A stretch of DNA of 64,000 nt, from contig NZ_WAAQ01000002.1 of NCBI RefSeq assembly GCF_008868125.1, forward strand, positions 930,001 through 994,000. Direction: 5' to 3'. The position numbers and the translations under genes were made by a program. This document shows positions 9,652 to 19,002 of this stretch, piece by piece. The DNA comes from Microbacterium maritypicum. Its GTDB lineage: Bacteria; Actinomycetota; Actinomycetes; Actinomycetales; Microbacteriaceae. The notes beneath the pieces were generated by a model, which was given only the letters and a program-made list of their open reading frames with translations, was not told where the DNA came from and did no database searches. How positions within the stretch are numbered: position 1 is the stretch's first letter; every line of letters starts with the position of its first letter.

Positions 9652-10590
9652 TCAGCCCTCGGGCTCACCGGACTCGAGTTCCGGGTCGGCCTTGGGGCGG
9701 CGGCCGATCGAGCGGGCCTTGCGTCCCGCCCATTCCACCCCGCGGACGGTCGTACCGGCCGCTCCCGCGACCGCATTGCCGGCGTAGCGGGCACCACGCA
9801 GCACCCGCAACTCCAGCTTCTCGGCGCCGGGCACGGGTTCCAGTTCGAGGGGAAGGTCGATCGGGGCGGCACCGAAGGCCTTGTGGGACGTCGTCAGCAC
9901 GCGGCGGCCGAGGATGTTGTTCCCCGCGCCTCCGATCGCGGCACCGATCCCGAACGGGAGGGCCTTGCCGATGACCGACGCGCCGCCCTTGGCAGCGAAC
10001 TGCTTCACGAACATGCTCTTGAGCTGGTCGACGAGAGGTCCGACGGCGGCGCGGGGGAGTGACTTCGTGACGAGCTCGCCCCAGTACGACGATCTGCTCC
10101 CGCCGCGCCCTGCCACCTGCCCGGCGAGCTGTCCGACCAGGTCGACGCCCTCCTTGCCGAGCATCAGCGTCATCACCAGCGCTCTGGCGCGATCCGGGTT
10201 CGCGACCGCGATCCCGTGCACCTCGGCGACCGACTGCGCGAACAGAGCTGTGGACTCCACGAAGCCGACCGTCTCCACGCCGGAGAGTGCGAGCGTGACA
10301 CCCGTGCCGATGCCCGGGACGACAGCGGTCGCGCCGACCGCGGCTCCACCGGTGGTCACGGCCGCCAGGTAGCGACGCTCGAGGATGCGGATGATCTCGG
10401 CCGGCGAGGCCTGCGGATTGCGCAGGCGGATGCTCCGGATGTGCGCCAGCACGAGCGGGCGCTGGATCGACAGCACGCGGTCGAGGCCGCGCACCATCAT
10501 CGGATGCTCCGCCGATCCGGTGGGAGGCACCCCCTTGTCCCACGGGGCGTCGTCCGGGAGCGAATGGATCTTGTGCACCTTGGGAGCCAT
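9652..10590 (-). CDS. Conserved hypothetical protein with hydrophobic core
   Basis: 312 residues; I do not recognise the family with certainty. A polar N-terminus (MAPKVHKIHSLPDDAPW) is followed by glycine/alanine-rich hydrophobic stretches around residues 75-115 (TGGAAVGATAVVPGIGTGVT) and 195-215 (IGKALPFGIGAAIGGAGN), and a basic C-terminal tail. The pattern suggests a membrane-associated protein, loosely like EcsC-type proteins. A TAGGAT hexamer ends 6 nt before the ATG. It is a single gene between the carboxylase pair and the terminator at 10627-10658. Confidence 0.7.
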   Translation of the reverse strand: MAPKVHKIHSLPDDAPWDKGVPPTGSAEHPMMVRGLDRVLSIQRPLVLAHIRSIRLRNPQASPAEIIRILERRYLAAVTTGGAAVGATAVVPGIGTGVTLALSGVETVGFVESTALFAQSVAEVHGIAVANPDRARALVMTLMLGKEGVDLVGQLAGQVAGRGGSRSSYWGELVTKSLPRAAVGPLVDQLKSMFVKQFAAKGGASVIGKALPFGIGAAIGGAGNNILGRRVLTTSHKAFGAAPIDLPLELEPVPGAEKLELRVLRGARYAGNAVAGAAGTTVRGVEWAGRKARSIGRRPKADPELESGEPEG

Positions 10591-10626
10591 GCTGCGATCC
10601 TATGAAGCCAGTCCGCGAAAACGCCG

Positions 10627-10658
10627 AAAGCCCGGTCCCTCGGAGGGACCGGGCTTTC
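10627..10658. terminator. Intrinsic terminator, likely of the nucleotidyltransferase gene
   Basis: AAAGCCCGGTCCCTC (10627-10641) pairs with the segment ending in CGGGCTTT (10658) around a short GGA loop, giving a near-perfect stem flanked by A-run and T-run. It lies just beyond the stop of the minus-strand gene ending at 10670, so it terminates that message. Confidence 0.85.
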
Positions 10659-10669
10659 GTGACCGGCGA

Positions 10670-11362
10670 TCAGACGAAGAGGTTCGCCCGCTCCAGGTCT
10701 TCGGCGAAATCGACCTCGACCGCGTACAGGTCGGAGACATCCATCGGCTCGAGCAGCAGGCCGTCTTCGGCGATCGCGAGCTCGAGACCGCGCTCGAAGT
10801 AATCCTGGTCCTCGACGCGCTGCAGCTGACGCATGAACGCCTTCTTGTGTGCGGACGAGATGTAGTTGATGCCGACGGCCTCGCCGAGACCGCCCTTGAC
10901 AGTCTTGGACAGCTCGTTGATGAAGCCCTCGGCCGTGACCGTGTACTTCACCTCTTCATCGCTGACCTTGGAGGTGTTCACCGTCACGAAGGACTGGTCG
11001 CGCTCGATGTACTCGAGCGCGCGGCCGAGGATCATCGGGTCGAAGACGACGTCTCCGTTCATCCACAGCACTCCGCTGCGACCGGTCGCACCGAGGGCCC
11101 TCAGCAGGCTCTTGGAGGTGTTGGTCTCGTCGTAGCGTTCGTTGTGGACGTAGTTCACCTGGGGGAACGCATCGATGATGGTCTCTGCGCGGTAGCCGAC
11201 CACGGTGGTGATGCGGGCGTCGGAACCGAAAGCGGCGCGGATGTTGTCGTGCTGTTGGCCCATGATCGTGCGGCCGTCGCTCAGTTCGGTGAGCGGCTTC
11301 GGCAGCGCGCGGCCGAGGCGCGAGCCCATTCCGGCGGCGAGGATGACGGTCTGAAGAGTCAC
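10670..11362 (-). CDS. Sugar/choline-phosphate nucleotidyltransferase
   Basis: 230 residues. The N-terminus TVILAAGMGSRLGRALPKPL is the NTP-transferase signature (GxGxRLG...PKPL). Further motifs are GVLWMNGDVVFDP, where the metal-binding aspartate sits, and a C-terminal DFAEDLERA. The length and single-domain form resemble phosphocholine cytidylyltransferase/sugar-1-phosphate nucleotidyltransferases that prepare a group for transfer to a cell-surface polymer. The GTG start has AGGAG 5 nt upstream. No transferase or glycan gene is adjacent, so the substrate is open. Confidence 0.83.
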   Translation of the reverse strand: MTLQTVILAAGMGSRLGRALPKPLTELSDGRTIMGQQHDNIRAAFGSDARITTVVGYRAETIIDAFPQVNYVHNERYDETNTSKSLLRALGATGRSGVLWMNGDVVFDPMILGRALEYIERDQSFVTVNTSKVSDEEVKYTVTAEGFINELSKTVKGGLGEAVGINYISSAHKKAFMRQLQRVEDQDYFERGLELAIAEDGLLLEPMDVSDLYAVEVDFAEDLERANLFV

Positions 11363-11611
11363 GAGTGCTCCTAAAGGAAGTTGTGTTCACGGTCGATTAA
11401 CCGACCAGACACTTCGTCGTGCCGTTGTCATGGTATCGATTCCGCCTGGGAACCTCGGGGTGAGGAGGCCCCCGTTGTCATTTCGTGATCGACTACACAC
11501 CGGATGCACAGGGTTCCGATCGCCTCGAGATCTCGGCGGATCTGCGCGATCCGAGGGCAGTTTATTGCGCGGCGGCCTTGGCGTACAGCCACCCGTTGAT
11601 ACCGTAGGACG

Positions 11612-13435
11612 GTGACTGCCTCCCCTGACGACCGCACCGCCCAGGTGGACCAAACCGAGATCGCGCAAGAGAAGACGTCGGCGAAGCGCGCGCCGGCCAA
11701 GAAGCAGACTCCCACCGCGGCAACGGCCGCCGATGAGATCTCGCCCGCGCCCGCTGTGAAGAAGCCGGCGGCGAAGAAGCCGGCCGCGAAGCGCCCGGCG
11801 ACCACGCGTACGTCCACGCCCTCCGCCACGAGGAAGATCGCTGCGACGAAGGCATCCGCGGCGAAGACCGGAGCCACGAAGGCTGCTGCGGAGAAGGCGG
11901 CGCCGACAGCGGAAGTGGTGGTGGAACCGCTGGTGAAGGCGATGCCCGGCCAGACGGGTGAGCCGTCGTCGACCACGAGCTCCCCCCGCAGCACGACAGC
12001 CGCGCGCACGGCCGCCGCGAAGAACACGGCCGCCGCGAAGACCGCCACCGCGGCGAAGACCACCACCGCCGCGAAGACAGCAGCGGCGAAGACGGCCGCA
12101 GCGAAGACCACCGCAGCGAAGACGGCCGCAGCGAAGACCACCGCCGCGAAGACGGCGGCGGCCAAGTCAGCGGCGACCAAGGCGGCGGCATCCAAGTCCA
12201 CTGCGCGATCGGCCGCAGCGAAGACCACGGCAGCCAAGACCACGGCCGCGAAGACGGCGGCAGCGAAGAAGGCCGCGGCGAAGAAGGCCGCCGACGCGGC
12301 CGCGAAGGCCGCGGCAGACACCGCCACGGCGGCGCCGGAAGCGACTCCCGTCATCGAGTCGGTGACCGTCGAGACGGCTCCCGCAGTGGATCTCACCCCG
12401 ACGGCCGATTCCACTCCTGCGGCGATCGAGCAGATCACCGTCGTCGATACCGCGGCCGTCGAGCCCGCCGTCGTCGAGCCCGCCGTCGTCGAGACCGCGG
12501 CCGTCGCGGAAGCGACCGTCGCCTCGGAACCCGTCGAGGCCGAACCTGTCGAGGCCGGACCGGCGGAGGCTGCTGCCGCAGTCGAACCCGATGGTTCCGT
12601 CGAGATCGCCGCGGCGGTGGCGGAGTCCGACGATGCGGCTTCCGGGGTCGTGGATCCCCACGATGCCGGCTCCGCCGGCGAGGCGATCAGCATTCGCGGT
12701 CTCGTCAAGCAGTTCGGTGACAACAGAGCCGTCGACGGCATCGACCTGACCGTGCCGGCCGGCTCGTTCTACGGGGTCGTCGGTCCCAACGGCGCGGGTA
12801 AGACCACGACACTCTCGATCGTCGCCGGGCTTCTGCGCGCCGACGCGGGCAGCGTCGTCATCTGCGGCATCGATCAGGCGAAGCAGCCGCTGGCGGCGAA
12901 GCGGCTGATGGGCGTGCTGCCTGATCGGCTGCGCACCTTCGACCGTCTCACCGGTCGTCAGCTGCTCTACTACTACGGGTTGCTGCGCGGCCTCGCGGCG
13001 GATGTGATCGAGAAGCGCGCCGCCGACCTCGCTCGAGCATTCGATCTCGGCGATGCCCTCAGCCGCGTCGTCTCCGACTACTCGGCCGGTATGACGAAGA
13101 AGATCATGCTCGCCGGGGCCATGATCCACTCGCCGCGCGTGCTCGTGCTCGATGAGCCGTTCGAGTCGGTGGATCCTGTCTCCTCGGCGGTCATCCTGGA
13201 CATCCTCCGCGCCTACGTCTCGCACGGCGGCACCGTGATCCTGTCGAGCCACGGCATGGATCTGGTCGAGCGTGTCTGCTCACGCGTCGCGATCATCGTC
13301 GGCGGAGAGGTTCTCGCCGAAGGCACGATCGACGAGGTCCGCGCGGGTCAGACTCTCGAGGCGCGCTTCGTCGAGCTCGCCGGCTCCAGCGGAGAGGTGG
13401 AGGGGCTCGAGTGGCTGCACACGTTCTCCGACTGA
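11612..13435 (+). CDS. ABC transporter ATP-binding protein with long histone-H1-like N-terminal tail
   Basis: 607 residues. About 355 residues precede a normal ABC ATPase domain. The tail has a lysine/alanine/threonine-rich part (repeats such as AAKTAAAKTTAAK, roughly residues 125-235) and then an acidic V/E/A/P part (AVEPAVVEPAVVETAAV). The ATPase shows Walker A GPNGAGKTT, a Q-loop-region LPDRL, signature YSAGMTKK in place of LSGGQ, Walker B VLVLDEPFE and the H-loop SSHGMD. The permease gene overlaps its end by 25 nt, so together they form an exporter. TACCGT ends 6 nt before the GTG. The tail is unusual for an ABC protein and may bind DNA or wall polymers. Confidence 0.87.
   Translation: MTASPDDRTAQVDQTEIAQEKTSAKRAPAKKQTPTAATAADEISPAPAVKKPAAKKPAAKRPATTRTSTPSATRKIAATKASAAKTGATKAAAEKAAPTAEVVVEPLVKAMPGQTGEPSSTTSSPRSTTAARTAAAKNTAAAKTATAAKTTTAAKTAAAKTAAAKTTAAKTAAAKTTAAKTAAAKSAATKAAASKSTARSAAAKTTAAKTTAAKTAAAKKAAAKKAADAAAKAAADTATAAPEATPVIESVTVETAPAVDLTPTADSTPAAIEQITVVDTAAVEPAVVEPAVVETAAVAEATVASEPVEAEPVEAGPAEAAAAVEPDGSVEIAAAVAESDDAASGVVDPHDAGSAGEAISIRGLVKQFGDNRAVDGIDLTVPAGSFYGVVGPNGAGKTTTLSIVAGLLRADAGSVVICGIDQAKQPLAAKRLMGVLPDRLRTFDRLTGRQLLYYYGLLRGLAADVIEKRAADLARAFDLGDALSRVVSDYSAGMTKKIMLAGAMIHSPRVLVLDEPFESVDPVSSAVILDILRAYVSHGGTVILSSHGMDLVERVCSRVAIIVGGEVLAEGTIDEVRAGQTLEARFVELAGSSGEVEGLEWLHTFSD
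11990..12310 (+). repeat. Degenerate tandem repeat encoding Ala-Lys-Thr units
   Basis: Units of about 12-18 bp such as GCGAAGACGGCCGCA and GCGAAGACCACCGCA recur many times in register with the reading frame. They encode AAKT/AAAK units like those in bacterial histone-H1 homologues. Such repeats change length by slippage, so the tail length probably varies between strains. Confidence 0.75.
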
Positions 13436-14976
13436 GGCTCGCGCTGCTGCTGGGCTCTGTTCGCGGCGATCGTCGGATCCGGACGCTCATCTCGCTCGCG
13501 GCGGTCATCGCCGTCACCGCCGTGGTGTGCATCGCCGTGTTCAGCCTCGCGGCAGCCCCGGTACCGGTGGCACGCGCAGTCACCGTGCTCGGCGGGGCCG
13601 CCCTCCTCATCGGCTTCCTCGTCGGCCCGATCCTCGTCGGTGCCGTCGACCAGCTCGACCCCCGACGGTTCGCGGTCTTCGGTGTCGATGAGCGGCAGAT
13701 GCCCTGGGTGCTCACGCTGGCCGCCTTCATCAGCGTGCCCAGCCTGGCGCTTCTCGCGGTCTACATCAGCGTCTGCATCGTGGCGATCGGAGCAGGGACT
13801 CCCTGGCCGCTGGCGGTGCTGATGACGATCATCGGTGTCATCACGACGATGCTGGTCTCGAGGATCGGTATGGCGCTCAACGCTCTGCTTCTTCCGGAGC
13901 GCCGATCCCGAGAGCTCACGGCGCTGTTCGCGCTCGCGCTGATCGTGATCGCGTTCCCCGTCGCGGTGTTCTTCGGATCGCTCCGCTGGGACGGCCTCGT
14001 GCCGCCGTCGCTCGCGACGCTCTCGAGCGTCTTCGGTTTCAGCCCGTTCGCCGCGGCGCCCGCGTTCCTCTTCGACTCCGCAGCCGGGGCGACCGCCTCG
14101 GCGTGGGTCAGCGGCGTCATCGCGGTCCTCACGGTCGTTCTGCTCGGGATCGCATGGGCCTGGCTCGTGCGGCGTCTGCTCACGACGACGGAGCGTCCGG
14201 TCACGCTGAGGGAGCGCACGGGCCTCGGCTGGTTCGGTCTGCTGCCGTCGAACGCCTTCGGTGCGATCGCGGCTCGAAGCCTCGTCTACTGGCTTCGCGA
14301 CCGTCGCTACATCATGAACATCATCGTGGTGCCGGTGGCCGGTGTCCTCACCGTGCTTCCGCTCATCGTCGCCGGTGTCCCGTTGGAGGTCGCAGCGCTC
14401 GTGCCCGTGCCCGTGATGGCGCTGTTCTTCGGCTGGTTGCCGCACAACGACGTCGCCTACGACTCGACGGCGCTGTGGACCCACGTGGCCAGTGGCGTCC
14501 GGGGTCTTCCCGACCGTCTCGGACGCCTGGTGCCGGTCCTTCTCGTCGCGATTCCGGTGCTCGCGATCGCGGTTCCCCTGTCGCTCCTCCTCGTCGGCAA
14601 CTGGAGCCTGCTGCTGCCGATGGGCGGCGTGGCCGCGAGCCTGCTCTTCTGCGCTCTGGGTATCTCGAGCATCGTCTCGGTCGTCGCCCCGTACGCGGTC
14701 TCGCGACCCGGTGACAGCCCGTTCCAGCAGCCGCAACGGCCGACGTCCCGAGGCACATACGGTCCCGCAGCGGCGTTCCTCGGAGCGATCGTGCTGAGCG
14801 CCCCCACTATCTGGTTGTTCGCGGCCACGATGCTCGAGGGCTCCGCATACGCCCCGGCGACCTTCTGGGTCGGGCTCCTCGGCGGCCTCGCGGTGTTGGC
14901 CGCGGGGGCGGTCATCGGCGGTCGCATCTTCGAGCGCAGCGGGGAGCGCCTGATGGAGTTCGTCGAGACGGCGTGA
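13411..14976 (+). CDS. ABC transporter permease
   Basis: 521 residues, very hydrophobic, with about a dozen predicted membrane segments in two halves joined by a polar loop near residues 255-300 (TTERPVTLRERTGLG). It begins with GTG 13411 inside the ATPase gene, so the two are coupled. The export substrate is not identifiable. The partner ATPase is the tailed protein at 11612-13435. Confidence 0.85.
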   Translation: MAAHVLRLRLALLLGSVRGDRRIRTLISLAAVIAVTAVVCIAVFSLAAAPVPVARAVTVLGGAALLIGFLVGPILVGAVDQLDPRRFAVFGVDERQMPWVLTLAAFISVPSLALLAVYISVCIVAIGAGTPWPLAVLMTIIGVITTMLVSRIGMALNALLLPERRSRELTALFALALIVIAFPVAVFFGSLRWDGLVPPSLATLSSVFGFSPFAAAPAFLFDSAAGATASAWVSGVIAVLTVVLLGIAWAWLVRRLLTTTERPVTLRERTGLGWFGLLPSNAFGAIAARSLVYWLRDRRYIMNIIVVPVAGVLTVLPLIVAGVPLEVAALVPVPVMALFFGWLPHNDVAYDSTALWTHVASGVRGLPDRLGRLVPVLLVAIPVLAIAVPLSLLLVGNWSLLLPMGGVAASLLFCALGISSIVSVVAPYAVSRPGDSPFQQPQRPTSRGTYGPAAAFLGAIVLSAPTIWLFAATMLEGSAYAPATFWVGLLGGLAVLAAGAVIGGRIFERSGERLMEFVETA

Positions 14977-15016
14977 CGACCGCCCACGAGGCACTCGACG
15001 CCGCTAGACTCACGGG

Positions 15017-15283
15017 ATGAGTACTCCGCTGGACAGCCCCGATCAGGGCGGCGTGGCAACGCTTGATCGCGAACTGGAAGAGCTCCTCCGTGAGGAGAAT
15101 CTCGAACCGGGCGACCATGAGCGCTTCTCGCATTACGTGAAGAAGGACAAGATCCTCGAGTCCGCGATCACCGGCAAGCCGGTGCGGGCACTGTGTGGCA
15201 AGAAGTGGACCCCGGGCCGCGACCCGGAGAAGTTCCCCATCTGCCCCACGTGCAAGGAGATCTACGAGTCGATGATGGGCTGA
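15017..15283 (+). CDS. DUF3039 zinc-ribbon-like protein
   Basis: 88 residues. This small family is widespread in actinobacteria and has no established function. The C-terminus holds the conserved ALCGKKWTPGRDPEKFPICP region with cysteines spaced as C...CPTC, suggesting a bound zinc. The N-terminus is acidic and helical. TAGACT ends 6 nt before the ATG. It converges with pncB, leaving a gap of 2 bp. Confidence 0.88.
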   Translation: MSTPLDSPDQGGVATLDRELEELLREENLEPGDHERFSHYVKKDKILESAITGKPVRALCGKKWTPGRDPEKFPICPTCKEIYESMMG

Positions 15284-15285
15284 CC

Positions 15286-16611
15286 TCAGTCTGCTTCGAC
15301 GTACACGGTGGGAATCGCCGGGTCGGACTTGCTGAGCGCGAGAGCGCGCACCGGGAGTTCTTCGCGCACGCGCAGATGGTGCGCCCGCGCGGCTGCCGTG
15401 CCCTCGACGCCTTCGTAGCTCGAGTCGATGTCACCAGCCTCGACGAAGGTCACCTGCAGCGGACGGCCGTCTGGATGCTCCGCCGCGGTGCCGAGCTCTT
15501 CGAAACCATCGGAGACGACGACCGTCTCGGCGGTGGCGACGCCGTCCACCAGGGTCCGGAAAGCGGCCTTGCGACCACCGTGCGACGCCTTGTCCGCCGA
15601 TGCCTTCGCGACACCGATCCAGGATCCGGTGGCATCCTGTCGTGCCACGAGCTTGTAGACCATGCTCGCGGTCGGATATCCGGATCCGGTGACCACCGAC
15701 GTTCCGACACCGTAGGCGTCGACCGGCGATGCGGCCAGGGCGGCGATCGCGTACTCGTCGAGGTCGCTGGTCACGGTGATGCGCGTGGACGTCGCACCGA
15801 GCTCGTCGAGCTGCGCGCGTACGTCTCCGGCGACGATGGGGAGGTCGCCGGAGTCGATCCGCACGCCGCCGAGCTCCGTGCCGGCGACCCGGATGGCGGT
15901 CTCGACGCCCGTGCGGATGTCGTACGTGTCCACGAGCAGCGTCGTTCCGATGCCCATGCTCTCGACCTGCGACCGGAACGCCTCCTCTTCGGAGTCGTGC
16001 AGCAGCGTCCAGGAGTGGGCGGCCGTGCCCATGGTGGGGATGCCCCAGCTTCGCCCGGCCTCGAGGTTGCTCGTGGCGCCGAAGCCGGCGATGTAGGCAG
16101 CCCGGGCGGCGGCGACGGCCGAGCGCTCGGCTGCGCGTCGTGATCCCATCTCTGCCAGCGGACGCTCGCCGGCGGCGATGCTCATGCGAGAGGCGGCGGT
16201 CGCGACGGCGGAATCGTGATTGAGCACGCTCAGGGCGAGCGTTTCGAGCACGACGGCATCGGCGAACGTGCCCTCGACGGTGAGGATGGGGGAGCCGGGG
16301 AAGTACAGCTCACCCTCGCGATAGCCGCGGATCGTTCCCGAGAACCGGTAGTCCTCGAGGTGAGCGATCGACGACGCATCGACGACGTTCTGGTCTCTGA
16401 GGAACCGGAGCTCGTCGTCACCGAAGCGGAAGTCGCGCAGGAGACCGAGCAGGCGGCCGGTGCCGGCGACGACACCGAAGCGGCGGCCCCCGGACAGACG
16501 CCGGGAGAACAGCTCGAAGACGCTGGGGCGGAACGCCGTCCCGTCCCGGAGGGAGGCGGCGAGCATCGTCAGCTCATAGCGGTCGGTGAGCAGCGCCGTC
16601 GACGTGGTCAT
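15286..16611 (-). CDS. pncB: Nicotinate phosphoribosyltransferase
   Basis: 441 residues. It converts nicotinate and PRPP to nicotinate mononucleotide in the Preiss-Handler NAD salvage pathway. Supporting motifs: N-terminal [18 protein letters not shown], the [20 protein letters not shown] stretch, VRIDSGDLP, and [12 protein letters not shown] near the phosphate-binding site. The full expected length is present. On the minus strand TAAACT ends 6 nt before the ATG. It is divergent from murI with 63 bp between starts. Confidence 0.93.
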   Translation of the reverse strand: MTTSTALLTDRYELTMLAASLRDGTAFRPSVFELFSRRLSGGRRFGVVAGTGRLLGLLRDFRFGDDELRFLRDQNVVDASSIAHLEDYRFSGTIRGYREGELYFPGSPILTVEGTFADAVVLETLALSVLNHDSAVATAASRMSIAAGERPLAEMGSRRAAERSAVAAARAAYIAGFGATSNLEAGRSWGIPTMGTAAHSWTLLHDSEEEAFRSQVESMGIGTTLLVDTYDIRTGVETAIRVAGTELGGVRIDSGDLPIVAGDVRAQLDELGATSTRITVTSDLDEYAIAALAASPVDAYGVGTSVVTGSGYPTASMVYKLVARQDATGSWIGVAKASADKASHGGRKAAFRTLVDGVATAETVVVSDGFEELGTAAEHPDGRPLQVTFVEAGDIDSSYEGVEGTAAARAHHLRVREELPVRALALSKSDPAIPTVYVEAD

Positions 16612-16674
16612 GCGCTCAGTTTAGTGAGCGTGCTGATGCGCGCGGCGGCTCCCGCGCAGGTAGGCTGGGGAGTC

Positions 16675-17505
16675 ATGAACGACGCGCCGATCGGGATCTT
16701 CGACTCCGGTGTCGGCGGGCTCACGGTGGCGCGGGCCATCCGCGCCCAGCTGCCCCGTGAGTCGTTCGTCTACATCGGCGACACTGCGCACTCGCCGTAC
16801 GGCCCCAAGCCCATCGCCGACGTGCGCCGCTACTCTCTCGAGGTGCTCGACACCCTCGTCGAGCAGGGCGTGAAGATGCTGGTGATCGCGTGCAACACCG
16901 CCTCGGCCGCCATGCTCCGCGATGCTCGTGAACGCTACGACATCCCGGTGGTCGAGGTGATCGGTCCCGCGGTGCGCCGCGCGGTCTCCACGACCCGCAA
17001 CGGGCGCGTCGGCGTGATCGGCACGGTTGGCACCATCGGCTCACGCGCTTACCAGGACATGCTCGAGGTGAACGAGAGGCTGCAGGTCTTCACCGCCGCC
17101 TGCCCGCGCTTCGTCGAGTTCGTCGAGGCCGGGATCACCGGGACTCCGGAGGTGCTCGCTGTGGCTGAGGAGTATCTCGCCCCTCTTCGCGATGCTGACG
17201 TCGACACGCTCGTGCTCGGCTGCACGCACTATCCGTTCCTTCGCGGCGCCATCAGCTACGTCATGGGAGAGGGCGTCACGCTCGTCTCCAGCGACGACGA
17301 GACCGCCGGCGACGTCTATCGCCAGCTCGTCCGCGGAGACCTGCTCGCCTCGCCGGATGCCACCGCGAGCTACGTCTACGAGGCCACCGGAGCGTCGACC
17401 GACGACTTCACCGCTCTGGCCAACCGTCTGATGGGCCGTGAGGTCCGCGACGTGCAGCTCGTCCAGACCGGCGTGATCACTCTTCCCGAGAACGCTTTCG
17501 AGTAA
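16675..17505 (+). CDS. murI: Glutamate racemase
   Basis: 276 residues. It converts L- to D-glutamate for peptidoglycan. [17 protein letters not shown] opens the protein; the two catalytic cysteines are in [11 protein letters not shown] and [11 protein letters not shown]. The reading frame is open far upstream, but ATG 16675 gives the canonical N-terminus and has TAGGCT 8 nt before it. It starts a cluster with rph and rdgB, an order common in actinobacteria. Confidence 0.95.
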   Translation: MNDAPIGIFDSGVGGLTVARAIRAQLPRESFVYIGDTAHSPYGPKPIADVRRYSLEVLDTLVEQGVKMLVIACNTASAAMLRDARERYDIPVVEVIGPAVRRAVSTTRNGRVGVIGTVGTIGSRAYQDMLEVNERLQVFTAACPRFVEFVEAGITGTPEVLAVAEEYLAPLRDADVDTLVLGCTHYPFLRGAISYVMGEGVTLVSSDDETAGDVYRQLVRGDLLASPDATASYVYEATGASTDDFTALANRLMGREVRDVQLVQTGVITLPENAFE

Positions 17506-17508
17506 TCC

Positions 17509-17533
17509 GGATCGAGTCGCTCCGACTCGATCC
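17509..17533. other. Hairpin between murI and rph
   Basis: GGATCGAGTCG (17509-17519) and CGACTCGATCC (17523-17533) form a perfect 11-bp stem with a 3-nt loop. No T-run follows, so it may be an RNA-processing or stability element rather than a terminator; rph starts 25 bp later. Confidence 0.5.
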
Positions 17534-17557
17534 GCCACCCCGACCTGAGAGAAGCAC

Positions 17558-18295
17558 ATGTCCGAAATCGTCCGCGTCGACGGCCGCTCCACCGATCAGC
17601 TGCGTGAGATCACCATCGAGCGGGGCTGGAGTGCGCACGCCGAGGGATCCGCACTGATCAGCTTCGGCGGCACCAAGGTGCTGTGCACCGCCTCCTTCAC
17701 CAACGGCGTTCCGCGCTGGTTGACCGGTAAGGGCAAGGGATGGGTCACGGCCGAGTACTCCATGCTCCCGCGGGCCACGAACAGCCGGAACGACCGGGAG
17801 AGCGTCAAGGGCCGCATCGGCGGTCGCACCCATGAGATCTCGCGCCTGATCGGTCGCGCCCTGCGTGCCGTCGTCGATACGAAGGCGCTCGGCGAGAACA
17901 CGATCGTGATCGACTGCGACGTGCTGCAGGCTGACGGTGGCACGCGCACGGCGGCCATCACCGGTGCGTACCTGGCGCTCGCCGATGCCATCGAGTGGGG
18001 CCGGGAGAAGAAGTTCATCGGCAAGAACTCCACGCCGCTGCTCGATTCGGTCGCCGCCGTGTCCGTGGGGATCATCGATGGCGAGCCCATGCTCGATCTG
18101 GCATATGTCGAGGATGTACGCGCGGAGACCGACATGAACATCGTCGTCACCGGCCGCGGACTCTTCGTCGAGGTCCAGGGAACGGCCGAGGGCGCTCCGT
18201 TCGACAAGCGGGAGCTCGACGCGCTGCTCGAGCTCGGTCTGGCCGGATGCGCCGACCTGAAGGGTGCGCAGCTCGCCGCACTGGCAGGGGAGTGA
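17558..18295 (+). CDS. rph: Ribonuclease PH
   Basis: 245 residues. It is a phosphate-dependent exoribonuclease that trims tRNA 3' ends. Conserved stretches include [54 protein letters not shown] and [24 protein letters not shown] sequence. Length is normal. A GAGAGAAG stretch precedes the ATG. rdgB follows after 2 nt, so they form one message. Confidence 0.95.
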   Translation: MSEIVRVDGRSTDQLREITIERGWSAHAEGSALISFGGTKVLCTASFTNGVPRWLTGKGKGWVTAEYSMLPRATNSRNDRESVKGRIGGRTHEISRLIGRALRAVVDTKALGENTIVIDCDVLQADGGTRTAAITGAYLALADAIEWGREKKFIGKNSTPLLDSVAAVSVGIIDGEPMLDLAYVEDVRAETDMNIVVTGRGLFVEVQGTAEGAPFDKRELDALLELGLAGCADLKGAQLAALAGE

Positions 18296-18297
18296 CC

Positions 18298-18891
18298 ATG
18301 CGGATCGTGCTCGCGACGCACAATCCGCACAAGGTCGCGGAACTCCAGCAGATCGTGGCGCAGGCCCGTCCTGATCTCGAGGTCGTCGGCTACGACGGTC
18401 CCGAGCCGGTCGAAGACGGCGTGACGTTCGCCGAGAACGCGCTGATCAAGGCACGGGCGGCCGCCGCTCACACCGGACTAGCGGCTCTCGCCGACGACTC
18501 CGGCATCTGCGTCGACGTTCTCGGCGGCTCTCCCGGGGTGTTCTCGGCCTATTGGGCCGGTCAGAAGAAGGACGCCGCGGCGAACCTCGAGCTGCTGCTC
18601 GACCAGCTGCGTGACATCGCGGACCCGCACCGGGGCGCGCACTTCACCTCCACGATCGCCCTCGTGCTGCCGGACGGCCGTGAGCAGGTCGTGGAGGGAC
18701 GCTGGCCGGGGCGCCTGGCCCACGCGGCAACGGGAGAAGGCGGCTTCGGGTACGACCCGATCTTCGTCCCGGACGGTCAGCCCGCAGGGGAGGAGCGGTC
18801 GGTGGGCGAGTTCACCTCCGAGGAGAAGCAGGCGCAGTCCCACCGCGCCCGCGCCTTCGCCGAACTGGTTCCGCTGCTCGCCGCGCTCTGA
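18298..18891 (+). CDS. rdgB: RdgB/HAM1-family non-canonical purine NTP pyrophosphatase
   Basis: 197 residues. It removes ITP, dITP and XTP from the nucleotide pool. LATHNPHKVAELQQI is the N-terminal signature, and ADDSGICVDVLGGSPGVFSA contains the catalytic and metal-binding residues; GGFGYDPIFVPDG follows. The reading frame is open upstream through rph, but ATG 18298 directly after the rph stop gives the standard start. Confidence 0.95.
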   Translation: MRIVLATHNPHKVAELQQIVAQARPDLEVVGYDGPEPVEDGVTFAENALIKARAAAAHTGLAALADDSGICVDVLGGSPGVFSAYWAGQKKDAAANLELLLDQLRDIADPHRGAHFTSTIALVLPDGREQVVEGRWPGRLAHAATGEGGFGYDPIFVPDGQPAGEERSVGEFTSEEKQAQSHRARAFAELVPLLAAL

Positions 18892-19002
18892 GCGCGCTCG
18901 GCTCTCGGCTGCGAGAAACCGCTGCTGAAGCTGAGAATCGTTACCCTTCCCGACTAGCCGGAACAGGCCTTCCGGGCCGTCGTCCCGGTCTAGCCTGGGG
19001 GC

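Noticed and set aside
11990..12310. Short-period repeats resembling an array
   Set aside because: The units are degenerate, in frame and encode Lys/Ala repeats; there are no spacers, so it is not CRISPR.
13348..14994. Long minus-strand frame opposite the permease gene, and many similar long antisense frames
   Set aside because: These come from high GC at third positions of the sense gene; products are charged low-complexity sequence without domains.
18930..18960. Zinc-regulator (Zur-like) site TGAGAATCGTTACC before the CDF gene
   Set aside because: Only the left half resembles the consensus; palindromic symmetry is poor.
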